Of a DNA stretch of 64,000 nt, positions 12,643-25,500 are shown in pieces. Within the stretch, counting starts at the first letter, position 1, and each line of letters begins with the position of its first letter. The stretch spans positions 329,378 through 393,377 of the forward strand of contig MNCI01036287.1 in assembly GCA_015680685.1 (NCBI GenBank), given 5' to 3'. The notes below the pieces were generated by a model. It was not told where the DNA came from and searched no databases. It saw only the letters and a program-made list of their open reading frames with translations. The position numbers were made by a program, and so were the translations under genes. This DNA is from Gnetum montanum. Lineage: Eukaryota; Streptophyta; Gnetopsida; Gnetales; Gnetaceae.

Positions 12643-15432
12643 GTGTGATTGCAGATCACCCCAAAGCATGGACAACAAGAAGGTCCCTCTCAAGGTGCAT
12701 CTAAGTGACCCAGGAGAGGTAGAGGACAAGCGCCTGCCGAACAACTTACAGAGCAAGAGGCGCAATCCTTCAGTATTCATCAAGAGACTCCTACTACTGT
12801 ACAATCAGGACAGGTAGAAGGTGGAGCTGCTGCAGTGCTTGAACAGGGACAACACCTCACGTTGCCCCCAAAGTGTGTTCAGGCCATCTGTGAAAGGTCC
12901 ACATCAGCTACAGTGATCATGCAATTGAACTTCGAACCCTTCATGGAATTCACTCCTAAGGACATTAGGGACTAGCTCAAAGGATTCCCATTATGGCCTA
13001 TCCTCTCCAAAAGTGGTGTCTGGTACTTAGGAGAAATGTACCAATTTTGGCATAATAAAGAAGAAGGCACCACGGTTGACCTCGATGGTGTGTTTGCTGA
13101 TTTTTCTGCCAAGGCCATTTTAGAAGTGTTAAACCTTCCAAATACGGGGCTAAAATTTTCTCACTTGTCCACTCACTCCAATGCTGATGCGCAAAAGGTT
13201 TGGTTGGACATGGTGTATGGTAAAGAAGATAAGATCTATGGAGAATTGACATTGGAAGAGAGAATCTACTTCAAGATTGGTACTTATCACATCTTCCCCA
13301 CAAAAGGATTAAATAAAATTTCAACATATGTAGTAAGAGGATGCATGATATTGAAGGGAAAGGTTAATGCTAACCTATCCCATCTATATCTCACAGAGAT
13401 GTTAAGGTGGTTCAAAGAACGTAAGATAGGGAAGGTCACGTTGTCCTTCCCTTGTCTCATTAGGAAGCTGTGCAAGCATGCTGAAATTCTAGGGTACACC
13501 AATGATATCCTCAGAAGAGCCCAAAATGCTTCATTCACTAAACTACTGACGCCACCAGCTCCAAGGAAAAATGCTGGTGAGACACTAGAGCTAGAGCAAG
13601 AGCAAGAACAAATGGTGGGGCCCAGTGCAACTCAAACTGCAGGGCCTAGCCAACTTCCAAGCTCAAGGCCTAATCAACAACAAGAAGTAGGGCCCAGCAT
13701 AAGCCAACGAGACCAACCGCCATTGCCGCAGGATTATCAACCATCGATGAGCCATCTCAAGGCCATTGCTGAGATGGTCAGTTGGGGGAGTCATGATGAT
13801 GCTACCTCTTCCACATCATCGACGATACCATACATCCCACTATCTCTATAGATTGTGCATGGGGTGAGATGTCCATTCAAATAGGAGGAGGGGAGATTGA
13901 TTGGTCATAATAGATTTTAGGGAATGCTGCATCCTTTCAAGTGCAACTTGAGTCTAGTGAAGGAACCATAGTGTTGGTCATGCAACACCAAGATGTAGTA
14001 AGAGCCATAGAAGTGGTTGTAAACCATATTAAAGAATCTTTTAACATCCCTGTTGTGCCACCGGCAGACTTCACAGGAGCACGTGATGCTCAAACATTGG
14101 CCAGTCCCTCAATGACTCCTACAGAGCATGAGGAAATGCTTAATCGGTTGTTGCAAACAAGACAAGTAATGACGTCCTTATTCGACATCCCACAAAATGT
14201 CACGGCAACACAATCAGACCTCATCTCTACCAAGGGAAAGCTGGTCATGGTAGAAATCAAGGCTGAGCATGCAGAAGTGGAGTTAGCAAAACTCCAAGAA
14301 AGGCTCGTAACCCTGCAAGTTGCATAGCGAGACCCCTCTCAATTCATTCCAACAGACCAACTGGACACCTTCAGGATCAAGCAACTCAACAAACTGTTAG
14401 TGGACAATAAGAGAGTGGTGAAGGAGAAAGAGAAGGCCAACTAGGATGCCTCCAAGGCACAAGCACAAACCTATGTGCATGCCAAGGCACTCAGAGCCTT
14501 ACAAGAGGAGAATAAACAGCTCACTGTTGATAATCTTTGATTGACCGCTGTGGAAAAATAGAAGAATGTTCTCAGAGAAAACTTTCAACAACTATGAGAA
14601 CAATTAATCAGGGTCAATCAAGATATGAACTGTTTGGCCAAAGAAAATCGAACCCTCTCAATGGAGGAGGTATGCGTGATCCATCAAAAGACAGCCATCA
14701 AAATAAGCACGTGGCAAAATGAGGCCAAGCGACATGAAAAGTTAAAGGAGCATTTCTAAGACTAGGTGGGAATGTACAAGAAAGTTCTCGAAAAGGATAT
14801 CCATATGGCCAAGGTCCACATCAATGCTTTCAGTGCTCAACACACTAATTGGTGGGCTATATTGGACACATATGCATTTTCCCACCTATAGATTCAGGAC
14901 CTTACAAAGTACATGGAATTAGCAAACTTGTGATATGCCAACCTAGCCATGTTGACAGCAGGGTGCCTGAGAATAGAGTTCGAGGGGCAGGTAGCAACCA
15001 CCTACGCCAAATATGAAGCAGAATTTGTAGAGCACAAGAAAACGTTGCAGAAATTGGAAGTTGCAAATTTTGAACTAGAGGTGGTTAAAGCAAGCTACCA
15101 AAGACAAAAAGATGTTGTAGCAGACTTGGCTTGATGGCTTACAAATTTTCAAGAGTACAAGGACAAAGCTAAAGCCTACAAGGAGGAACGACAGTTGTTT
15201 GCAGCCCAGTACATCAAAGCAAATACGATGTTCCTACAACTACCGTTCCCATGGGAGGTGCCAACTCCATCAAACATTGGAGCATCAACATGGATGGCAC
15301 AGGACCCCTGAATAGAAGAGGAAAAGCTCTAGGCATTACTTCAATGTCATCAAATTTTGAAACCTGAAGCATAAGACAAGGGGAAGCAACCCATGGAGGA
15401 GCCACTGCCACCTGGAACCACATGAGTTCCAC
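12643..15432 (+). pseudogene. Element C: transposon-protein-like domain plus long coiled coil (extra ORF)
   Basis: Sense-strand extra ORF occupying the place of pol/env-like ORFs. It is open from 13036 to 13851, with earlier in-frame sequence from about 12643 and stops at about 12693 and 12975. The open part resembles the retroelement-associated plant protein family known as putative plant transposon protein (pattern DLDGVFADFSAKAIL...LNLP, then a long helical region to about residue 170). A Gln/Pro/Ser-rich linker (13560-13800) follows. Several coiled-coil stretches (13941-14327, 14340-14520, 14949-15134) are broken by single stops. A domain of similar pattern and a coiled-coil tail form the back half of the antisense genes in elements A and B. 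DNA-binding or regulatory function is only a guess. It could also be a highly diverged env-like ORF. Confidence 0.5.
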
Positions 15433-15608
15433 AAAATTTTGTAATTTTGTGATTTTGCATTTCTTGTGTTGTGTCCCAAATTTGTTCTATTGAGTTCTCC
15501 ACAGTGGCATGAATAAATTCACTATCAGTCAATAATCCCATACCTATCCACTGTGTAATCAATAGGGTTTGTTCTCATTTTGACTCGAGGATGAGTTTTC
15601 ATTTAGTC

Positions 15609-15617
15609 ATGGGGGTA
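15609..15617 (+). promoter_or_regulatory. Element C polypurine tract
   Basis: CATGGGGGTA directly before the 3' LTR, identical to the tract in element D (4721-4730). This is the expected plus-strand primer position. Confidence 0.75.
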
Positions 15618-16468
15618 TGATGAATTGTGATTCATTAAGCTTTGATATCGGACCCCTGATATCGGATCCATGATATTGGGTATGCAATATTGCAGCCCAA
15701 ATAACGATATCAGATACACGATATCGTGACTCCTATGTGAGCCTATAAATACACATGTAGGCACATGAGAGAAGTCAGTCTTTTAAGTTTTGAAATAGTT
15801 AGTTTTAGAAGTTAGTTCATTTCTTTTTCTCTCTCAACCCTTTCTCCCAGTGCATGCCCGTAGTGTGATGATTGTAATTGTATGACATCCTTTATTCGAG
15901 TGTGACGTACTTGGGCACACACATGACCGAAAATAAAGATCAAGATTACTTCATCATTGCAGCATTCACTTAGTTTAATTACTTAATTGTTATTATTATT
16001 AAACACAGAATGAGTATGAATTAATCATGAGCAGCTACATGTGACTACTTGGTATCCCAGTAGCGTACTTGGGCCATGCACTTGGTAATCCCAGTGGTAG
16101 TCGTGCACGAGGTCCGAGATATGTATAGATGATTAAGGAACAGATGCTCATCACACTTAGGCTAGCTTAGATTCTCTCTCCCTATCTCCTCTTAGTTTAG
16201 CTCTCTCTCCCTTTCCTCATAGCTTAATTAAAGATTATCTTCCATTGTCTCTAGGAGCAGCATTAGTTTAGGAACACATCATACACCTCACTCTGAACTA
16301 AACCATACGTGATAAAGCAAATACTAGTCCAGGTGGGAAGACAACGAATTGCAATCAACGAGTAACTATCTGGATACCACAACTAGCCCGTCTGCGGAGT
16401 TCGACCAGATCATGTGTGAAACGCTCATATTCATATGGTTGAGTGTAGGGGTACCTTGCCACTCATCA
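15618..16468 (+). repeat. Element C 3' LTR
   Basis: 851 bp, same ends and order as the 5' LTR, with the GATATCG cluster at 15642-15725 and TATAAAT at 15744-15750. Followed by the AGGTG target duplication. Confidence 0.9.
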
Positions 16469-16470
16469 AG

Positions 16471-16550
16471 GTGTTAGCCTAGTAGTAAGACTCTTGATTT
16501 GAGAGCTCCAAGTCATGGGTTTAATTCTAGTGGGCAATGCTAAATTATAA
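16471..16550 (+). repeat. tRNA-derived SINE-like copy (family 1), split by element C
   Basis: Contains TTAGCCTAGTAGTAAGAC (A-box-like) and GGGTTTAATTCTAG (B-box-like) with tRNA spacing. Same family as copies at 17215-17305 (minus), 17645-17720 (plus) and 21055-21135 (plus). The first bases of the unit were the insertion target of element C. Confidence 0.6.
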
Positions 16551-16738
16551 AGTTCTAATTAGGCTATGTATCTTGGGGTTTATTAATACTACAATTATTT
16601 CGAGTTCTAACGCTCCCCCAATTTTTACTTATGATAGTTGTATATGGTATAGTGGGGGTAAATCCTAAATGGGCATATTAAATAACAATTTTTAAATGTT
16701 ATTATTCATTTTTAGGGTATGAAACCCCTCCTTACTAC

Positions 16739-16915
16739 CCTCCCTCCCCACCTCCCTACCCCACCTCACCTCATCATCATCACTCTATCCTTTACCCAAC
16801 AAAATGGGATTGGCTACAAGAGTTCTTTTTCATCATTTACCTCTATGAAGAGCTAGATCTTTGTTTATTTGTAGTTTCTTCAAATCATCTTTGATTGTTT
16901 TTTCCCATGTATTGA
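16739..16915 (-). mobile_element. Truncated LINE 3' end (RTE-like), short copy
   Basis: Read on the minus strand it parallels the copy at 17316-17590: the segment before WEKTIEDDL-like coding, then an ATG/GAT-rich simple tail (complement of CCTCATCATCATCACTC). The two copies share 16800-16912 and 17340-17458 almost base for base. Confidence 0.55.
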
Positions 16916-17214
16916 CTATTATGCATTACATTTAGAGAATGCCCTAGCATCTACAAAATCTGAAAAAGAACTCATCCATGAGATTTGGTAAGGCTTTACA
17001 ATTGGCTACCAACTTGATGCTAATCCTTCTCCTTTTGTATTTTGGCTTAGGACTAGCATTGGCAAAGTTGTGTGATACCCATCTTAAACAAGCAAATTAA
17101 ATAACAATTTTTTTAAAAGAGGAGGAGGGGAGAGGCATGGTGGTGGTCCAATGCATGTTAGAACTTGAAATAATTGTAATATAGGTACACCTTAAGATTT
17201 ATAGATCAGTTAGA

Positions 17215-17305
17215 ATTTTATAACTTAACATTGCTCACTAGAATTGAACCCTTGATTTAGAGCTTTCAAATCAAGCATCTTACCACTAGGCTAACACCTC
17301 ATTTG
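17215..17305 (-). repeat. tRNA-derived SINE-like copy (family 1)
   Basis: Minus-strand copy ending in AGGTGTTAGCCTAGTGG, with a B-box-like GGGTTCAATTCTAG complement near 17237-17251. It directly adjoins the GAT-type tail of the LINE fragment, which suggests a shared retrotransposition machinery or a composite insertion. Confidence 0.6.
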
Positions 17306-17315
17306 GATTTGTTAA

Positions 17316-17590
17316 ATCATCATCATCATCATAGTCTTGTCCCAACAAAATGGTGTCCATTACATAAGTTTTTTTTTTTTACCATTTGTCTTTATGAAGA
17401 GTTAGATCTTTATTTATTTGTAGGTTTTTCAAATCATCTTCGATTGTTTTTTCCCATGTCTTTTTTGGTTTTCCTTTTGGTGGCTTTTTTGGAACAATGA
17501 TGTAGCAGCCTTTGCTTATAGGCTCATTGTCTAATCTTCTTTGCACGTATCCAAACCATCTAAGCCACCAAACTATCTATATTTATAAGT
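17316..17590 (-). mobile_element. Truncated LINE 3' end (RTE-like) with GAT tail
   Basis: The minus-strand translation gives LRWFGYVQRRLDNE, KGKPKKTWEKTIEDDLKNL and a short tail, the conserved C-terminus of plant RTE-type LINE reverse-transcriptase proteins. It ends in a GAT trinucleotide run (complement of 17320-17335). Simple-repeat tails of this kind, in place of poly-A, are characteristic of the RTE clade. It is 5'-truncated, as usual for LINEs. Confidence 0.65.
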
Positions 17591-17644
17591 AAGAGGTTAC
17601 TAGTTTCAATCATACCATTGTTAATATTGCCCAAATGTAACAAT

Positions 17645-17720
17645 AAAGTGTTAGCCTAGTGGTAAGATTCTTGATTTGAAAGCATTAAGTCATGGGTTTG
17701 ATTTTAGTGGGCAACGCTAA
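17645..17720 (+). repeat. tRNA-derived SINE-like copy (family 1)
   Basis: GTGTTAGCCTAGTGGTAAG followed by GGGTTTGATTTTAGTGGGC. Best-preserved A box of the family in this window. A second, reversed and more decayed copy seems to follow at about 17781-17885, ending GTAACACCTCA. Confidence 0.6.
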
Positions 17721-17780
17721 ATTATGTATCTTGGAGTATACTTATATTACAATTATTTTAGGGTTTCAACAACCCAAGAG

Positions 17781-17885
17781 GGTGTTGGAACCTGAAATGA
17801 GTGAAACATAGCTATACTCCAAAGTTTATAACTCAATGCTACCTAGGAGAATCAACCTATACCACTAATGTAACACCTCATTGTT
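17781..17885 (-). repeat. Decayed SINE-like copy (family 1)
   Basis: Reversed arrangement of the unit at 17215-17305: a TATAACTCAATGCTACCTAG segment, then weak B- and A-box remnants and a terminal TAACACCTCA. Decay is strong, so the call rests on order and end sequence. Confidence 0.4.
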
Positions 17886-18599
17886 TTTATTACCTAAATG
17901 TAACTCATTTTTTCATATTATTTTTGAATATCCTATTACTTAGCATGCTTGGAAATGGACATCCAAAATTTGTAACAACTTTTAACGAAGCATCAATGAA
18001 GTTATTTTTTGTGATCACCTTGCTTTGTCTACTTACTTTCTTTGCATTTGAAAATGTTTTTGACCACTTTTTCTCTACTCTATTTAGAAGGTTCTATTTG
18101 CAGTTTTCAAGTACCTCTATTTAGGAGTCAAATACTAGATTTTCCAAGATGTCATTTTTTAGATACAACTTCAAAGAGAAAAGCTCCTATAAAAAACTAA
18201 ACAATTAGTTTTTTTCTATCGTATTAATTTCTTTTTGTTTTGGATGCTAAGGATGGGAAGCTTTAAGCTTTTGTTGTTATTTGTTTTTTTATTTCTAATG
18301 GATGTTTATTTTGTCTTTGCATAAAGAGTTTTCTCTTTTTCTTTCTAGGAAATCCTTCACAAAGAAGGGAAAACTAGTGAGTTTGCTTTTGAATATGGGC
18401 AATGCTTGATCCTTTTGTTATGGAGGAGGTTTTTCAGGATAGGTTTTAAGGAAGAAAATTGAAAAAGCATCTCATTGGACCTTTTTTTTAAAACTCATGA
18501 TTTAATGTACTTTTAAATTTTTTTTATATCATTATTCATTGTTGCCCCACCAACAACCAACATTGCCTAAATGTCAAATTATTTCGATTGAAGAGTCCT
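17886..18599. other. AT-rich spacer upstream of the zinc-finger gene
   Basis: No gene or recognised repeat. T-rich tracts and short frames only. It separates the SINE/LINE cluster from the promoter region of the zinc-finger gene. Confidence 0.4.
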
Positions 18600-19502
18600 T
18601 GTTGCCAAATTTTTGTAAGTACCACGCACCCTGGGCGTGCTTTATAGATTTATTTCAAAAAAGGCCAAGAAAAAAAATAAAAAAAGGAAGGTCTGGGTTG
18701 GGTTTTCTCCCTGTTCTTTGTCAATTGGCGCCGAACAACGAAAGATACCAATTCAGCTGATGGTAATACAGCCGCCGCCAAATTAAATTTGTTAAATAAA
18801 AAAGATAGAAATAGAGGCGGAGGACTTTATTTTCTGTTGATAGACCAAGCTTCACTGTTGCTGCCTTTTGTACTTTGTTACAGCCAACTCGCTTGCTTGA
18901 TTGCTTGCAGAAGTTGTTCGAAGTCGTCGGATCTTCCTCCTGTTTTTTCGTGTGCGACACCAATTCACAGGCTATCGTCGGTCTAATAACATCGCTGCGC
19001 AAGTATTTGTTTTGTCGATCCAATAGCTATCTAGTCACAAATGCTTTGAGGGTTTTGGTTTTGGTTTTGGTTTTTAAGGTTTAAGTAACCTTTAACTCCG
19101 CAATATTTGCTCTCTTTTCTGCTCTGGCGAATCAAGATTGAAAGATTTTTGTGGTTTATTACGCAGCATTCGATATTTTTATCGTTTTATCGTTTTTTGT
19201 GTTCTCTGATTCCATTTGATTTTCAGCTTTTGATTGTGTTAAACGTAATATTGCATTTCAATTGCATTAGTTTTCAAGTTGTTTACGCTCTTTGAATCCG
19301 TGTTAACTGTGAACTGTTGTTTTTTTTTAGTATGCTTATGCAGCGAAGATTAAGCCTGCATCCAGCAAGCGACGCTACGGTTGTTTGCATTATGAAGGGT
19401 TAGGGTTTATAGGTTTTGAGATGCTCGAGCAGCTTAGCTGTCTATTTCCGTGTAGCTAATTGTGGCTAAACTATACTAAATTGGTCAAGCATTGAGAAAA
19501 AT
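18600..19502 (+). promoter_or_regulatory. Promoter and 5' untranslated region of the zinc-finger gene
   Basis: Base composition rises from the AT-rich flank to a mixed, less repetitive region from about 18,720. A weak TATA-like TTTATAG lies at 18640-18646. A T-rich tract ending TTTTTTTTAG at about 19330 looks like an acceptor of a 5' UTR intron. The leader TATGCTTATGCAGCG then leads to the ATG at 19503. The transcription start and donor site cannot be fixed by eye. Confidence 0.4.
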
Positions 19503-22500
19503 ATGGAAAAACAGACCGATAATACACCGCTGGAATCTAAGTCAACAACAAATAACCCTGTGTGCGAGCTGCCGATGGGGCAATCGTCGTTCCAGGGAAA
19601 CAATGTAATGCCGGTGAATTCTAAATTTTCTCCTATTAACACTACGGCCCTAGTCCCAGCCGCAGGCCCAGCTCCATCTCGAACTGCGGCCCATTCTGTA
19701 AGTTCTGATCAGCAGCATTCTCAGTCCGGTTATCTTGGGAACCTGGAGCATTTGCCGCCACCACCACCTAAACCTAAGGATGAAGAAGTTGTCCGAAATA
19801 TCGAGATACTATCACAATTTGTTGTTAACAATGGGCCAGAATTTGAGAATATGGCGCGAGAGAAGCAAGGACGGGATTCAAAATTTTCTTTTTTACATGG
19901 TGGGAAGCCTGGCACCGAGGATGTTGTTGCTTACGAATATTTTCAATGGTTTAAAAAATTTCGTCTTCACGAGAAAGCTCAGGGGAATAATATCGGGAAT
20001 ATAATCAATATGGCAGGAGTGTCGGGTTCGACTCTCTGTTCTGTTTCGCAGCAACAACATTTGAATTCTAGTGACGGGCATTCTCAATCAAAACATAACG
20101 CCAGTATCCAGCAAGAAGTTCAACAGCTCGCCAACAAGAATAGTGAAATTGTAGAAAACAAGGAAGAAACAAATGACCAAATTGAAGGTCCAAATGTATT
20201 TGCACAACCTGCATACCCAAACAAAGGTATTTCAAATATGATAAATGAATCTGACACGTAACATAGGTCGATGTTACCTGCATACTATTTGCTTCTAATT
20301 TGAACAAACAAATTTTGCAGATTCAAAATTAAATTATAGTTTTACACCTGCTATTGGGGTGCCAGAAATGGAAATGGATGTTGAGATGGAAGGTATAAAA
20401 ATGCATGTTTTTCTGGACCTTTTTTCTATTTTTTACAAACATATTTCCTTGTTGAGACTTTTTCTATCTTGTGCTTTTTATTTACATTTTTGTTTTCATG
20501 ATTATATTGCAAGTCATAATTAATCAATGTTTTATTTTGTTTTATTGGTTCAAAGATGATATTGCAGTGCCCCTACAATCAACAGCTGATGGTTTTAATG
20601 TGCGAACTAATTCAACAAGCATACATGAAGAATCTTATTGTGCCGGTGGTTATCCTAAAAATGAACCGAAAGGTATGGACATTTTCTTGAAAAAAATTAT
20701 AAAATTTTGACCTTAAGAACAACAAGGGGTTTTATATAAACTGTTTGAGTATATTATTTTAGTAGTTGATATGTTTTCTTCGCCATCGTACATGAAGTTG
20801 CTTTAGATGATTAGGTTGAACAGTTTTTGTGTTTCATAATAAGTTAAACATTTGCTAGAATATTCAATAATGTTAAACACAGGAATGTCTAATATTGCAA
20901 ATGGTAATACCTGTTGGGTACGCAAAAGGTGTTTCATATAATGTTCTTGATACCTCATGTTTTTTAACATAGTTTTTAAATACAAGAATTCTGTTATGAA
21001 TATTTTTACAAGTGAACACTAATTTGTAGAAACGTTTATCATTGCAATACATACAATGAGTTATTAGCTTAGTGATAAGAGTTTTGGCTTGGTAGCCACA
21101 GGTCACAGGTTTGATTCCACTAGGTAGCATTGAGTTATAAATTTTTAAAAAAATTCTGTATAAAGATTTCTGAAACTGGTCTGATAGATCCAGTGGGTCT
21201 TAGTTTCAGTTTCAGTTCATAATTCCTTGGTCCACAGCCATTGCATGTCAGAATGCCTTTATTGATTGAAAATATAAACAAGAGTTTCTAGGATATTGTC
21301 ATCGATATGACACATGTAAGCCTTGAATATCATGTCACTGTTGTAAACTCTAAATGCAACAATTCTAAAAAATATTAACACACAAATGATATTGAAAATT
21401 ATTGCAGATGATAGTGATAGTGGATATATCTTGAGCAAATATTGCTTTTGAAATAGAAAAGTGGAGATAGGTTGTAGAATTGGAAGGCTTAAGAATGAGT
21501 AGAAGTAAGAAAGGTGTAATTACAGTGAAGGCATGAATAGTAACAGTTCAAGACCAAACAAGTCCTTTGCTGTAACAGCTCTCTTACCTTGGATCAAAAC
21601 TCCAATCAGATGGTGACATTGAAAATGATATGAGGAGTAAAATGAAGGTAAGATGGTCAAAATGGAGACAGGCGAGTGGTGCTTTATGCAATAAAAGGAT
21701 CTTAACAAAACTAAAAGGAAAATTTTACAGGATAGTGATTAAGCCTGCCATTTTATATAGTGTTATGGTAGGCTATGCAAAAGCAGCGTGTGCCACAAAT
21801 TGGTATGGAAGAAATGCAAATGCTTAGATTGATGCTGAATGTTACTAGATAAAACAAATTGCACAATACAAATATTAGAGGAAGACTTGGAGTGTTTTCT
21901 ATGATAGATAAGTTGCAAGAATGTTGTTTTAGATAGTTTGGTTATATTCAAACAAGATCAAATAATGTAACTCTGCTGAGAGAAAAACCCAAGAAAAAAA
22001 CATGAAAAGAAATGGTTAAATCATGTTTGATAAAACTACAAATAAATCAAGCTTTAGCTTTCAATAGAGGTGAATGGGGAAAAAGAACCCACAGAGCTGA
22101 CCTATATTGTTGGGACATATGGTATTGAAAATAAGTATAACCTACATTGCTATGGAATGAAGTTTGTTTTTATAATTCATTACTATAGAAATAATGTGGA
22201 TGATTAGGGACCACCCCTTGGGAGTGATGGTAGGGTGCTATTTCTTAAGTTGTAAGACCTGGGTTTGAGCTTGGGTAAAGCTACTTGAAATAATTTAGGC
22301 TTTTGCTTATCCACTGACCCTCTGAGGACCTTGCCTTGGCAGGATGAGCATTGAGCCTTTGGGTGATGATTGTTTACTATCTCTATGTTTCAAAAGGATG
22401 TTGATTTAATGAAATGGGGATGTACTCATTGTTGAAGCAGAAGGAAAACTTTTGGACTTAAGATATGGTCTTTTTGAGTTTCTAAAGCTCCTGTTGGATG

Positions 22501-25500
22501 CTATGTTTCTTTGCAGTTTTCTTTTGTAATGGATTTTTATGAAGCTTCAACTGACAAGGAGGTTATGTTAATAAAGGAGCTATCTATGTTAGTAAATGGC
22601 TGTAAAAGAAATAATACAGTGCCAAATTGAGTTAGAGTTGGTGTTGGTGTTACACGTATATCTCAGTAGTCAAGCTTTTGTATATTCTTGTTTCATCTTT
22701 TGTACTTATGGTATTGAATATGAAGGTTTGGCAGTTGACCAATAGCAGAAAAAAATGTACAATATATGAATACATCGTCCCCTACTAGGAAGTTGCATAT
22801 TTGATTCCAAGCTTAACTATGAAGTGGGATCACCCAAACTTGTGTATTAGGATATGCACATTTCTTCTTGTAATCTAAATGCACAAAATATTGTTTTGTT
22901 CAAGACTTCTACCTTCTATGCCTTGGGCATTCTTTAATTTAATTTTAACTGCACTTTGTCAGTTTCACGCTACATTTAGGATTATTAACATTATGCCTGT
23001 ATAGGGTATAATTTTTTATATGATGGAGAGCAGTTTCTCTTCCAATGTGAGTGCTACTATTATGAAGTGGCAGTTAAAACTGTAACCACTTGAAGATGGT
23101 TTTTCTATAGTAGGATAACATTTCGGTGGATGGAAATGACAGGAATATTGATTGTCCTTCTCAAATTTTGCAGGTGAAGAACTTTATAAGTGAAGTGTCA
23201 TATAAATGGCTTGGATGTAGCTTTCTAAATTTGTTGGGTATATCACATTGAAAACTAAACATTATAAAGGCAATTACACAGTATAAGAATTGCATATTTT
23301 AAGATTTCGAGTTAATCTTGGGTGATGTATTCTTGTTAAGTTATTATGTACACAAAGTGTATGATATTTTGTGTAGTCACCAGTTGGCAATAACTGCAAC
23401 TTTCTGCATGTGTTATTGCAGGAGTGACTACACATGAAGCAATTGAAGAAATGAGCTTGATTGTTTTGCGTGTTTGAACCTGAATACAGAAAGAACCTAG
23501 TTTGTTGATGGAGTCTATTTAGGATTCATTTGGCAAAATCCTGGATATGATTGGAGGATTTGTTAGGAAGGTGAAGAACAGTTTTGTTACATTGCATCCA
23601 CAAGACATTATAGTTAGGCATTCAATATGTAGTATCAAAACTTGTGCTTCAGATCACTTTAGGAGTATGTCTGAGCAAGGCAGGCTTACGGCAAAATGAG
23701 GTATTCAAGAAAACTTTGGGACTGTTTGGGAAACAAGAATGTCAAGCATATGAAGCTAGCTTATCCATCAACATCTTGGTGCATTTATCCCATATATGAT
23801 GTGCTGACTGTTAAGGTAGGCCATTGATTTGAAGATGATTTACTATGGTTGGCTGTCTACCTGACACCATAGTCCCTGAACATGTATTTTTACCATGCCT
23901 CCAGGTGGCATGTGTCTCAGCATACCTCTTGGAATTGAACATGTGACTTGTAGACCACAAGTTGCATGCTCTAACCAAGGGAGTAATGCCACTCTAACAT
24001 GAAGTCATCTTATTATCTTATAAAAAAAGGAAAATAATGGAAACTTATGTTAGCAATATTTATGTTTTTTTGGGGGTTCCCAGTATTGCTATTGTTTGAT
24101 TAAAAAGAAAACAAATATGTTATGTAATAAAGGTTACAGAAATCACAAGTTTTAATTTTCCATTATCAATGCTTCTAACAATGATGTAAAGAAAACGAAA
24201 CATTTTGGAGATGTGCAATTATAAAACTAGTTGTACTCAATTGTATTGAGCATTTTCCTATATGGAATGTCTGAAAGTTGCTAGAAAATTTACAGGATGT
24301 TAAACAACTGTCATGGAACATCTGTTCCCATGTCATTGAGTTACCATCTACATTCAGCTACCAGAAAAGTAGAGTTTTCAACATCTTAATTGTTAGAAGA
24401 AGACCTGAACAACGAAATGTTTTTAGCATTTCATATATGTTTAAGTGTAAATTTACATGGAAGGGTATTTCATATGGAGGAATAATGGTATTTCATATGT
24501 ACTTAACACCATTTGATTCACTTTTTGGATACCGTTATTCCTATCTATGCATGAACTATTCTATCAGATACCATTCTATTGATCTGGGCTTTTGATTTCT
24601 AATTACCTGACTACAGGTTTAGCATCAAAGGTGAAGACTTGACAAGTGTGTAGAATGCTATAATTATGCAAAACAATGTTTTTGTCTATAATCATAATAG
24701 TGTGTATATTTATGTGTTTTCTTCTGTATATTCTTTGTCAATGTAGAAATATAGATTTCAGTTTATTCCAACATTCTTTGAAAGTGGACCATATAATTTG
24801 GCTGTTGTATTAATAAAATGAATTCGTTATAGCAGCATGCCTTTTCTACTAGTTTGGCCTACTTCAATCCAATCCAATGAATAGGCTCCTTGCAAGCCTT
24901 ACCATCCTGAGATTTCATACAATGATTTTTAATCCATGCATATGATTTTTTTGAGTCCTTTACATATTACTGAAGCACTGGTAATATGTAGTTCTAAAAA
25001 TTTGTTTATTTGGTTTAAATATTGTGTTTATAACTTTAATGCGCATAACATCCTTACTCATTATCCTCCATTTCAACTTTCAAATAAGAGCCATACTCAA
25101 ATATTTTATATTTTTAAAGTTCCAAGTCTATCAAATTCCCATTGGTAACATACTGTATGAAAATTATTGGAAGCAATTGGCTTTGTTTATTGAATTTATA
25201 AAACTGACATGAAAAAGGAGCATTAATAAGGAAATATCAATATTGGTGAATATTTTGTGTGTTCAATGTTTGCTTCATGTTATATAATGATATGCTACTT
25301 ATTTCTTATTGTTATTTACTTAATTTTATTGTTTTTTGTTCCTTTAATTTGTGATAAAACACTCTGTCATTATTATTATTATGGTAAAGTGATAATGTTT
25401 GGACTTGTATTTACTTGTGAAGACTCTGCATTTTTGGGGCCACCAAGTGTTCAAGATGTAAGTCCAGTACGACCATCGGAAGAATTTTTATCTACTGCGA

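Larger units (their letters stand above)
7658..16468 (+). mobile_element. Element C: complete non-autonomous Athila-like LTR retrotransposon
   Basis: Complete 8.8-kb element. Its LTRs lie at 7658-8502 and 15618-16468, with a primer site at 8504-8522 and a polypurine tract at 15609-15617. The five bases before the left LTR (AGGTG, 7653-7657) are repeated exactly after the right LTR (16469-16473), which proves a single insertion event. The target was the tRNA-like head of a SINE, which resumes at 16471. Inside are a decayed gag and a sense-strand ORF with a transposon-protein-like domain and long coiled coils. No protease, reverse transcriptase, RNase H or integrase motif could be found, so mobilisation would depend on an autonomous relative such as E or D. 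Confidence 0.9.

Noticed and set aside
16471-17720. Possible tRNA genes
   Set aside because: A- and B-box-like words are present, but the segments are dispersed, diverged and lack a full cloverleaf; they fit SINE heads better.
21407-21452. Possible extra exon after ATTGCAG at about 21407 in intron 3
   Set aside because: Opens in the right phase for a few codons (DDSDSGYI) but meets a stop with no good donor before it, and the assigned exons already join in phase.
25257-25422. Upstream ATG and hydrophobic leader before exon 4 of the zinc-finger gene
   Set aside because: T-rich intron sequence read in frame; a splice acceptor at 25422 in the right phase explains exon 4.
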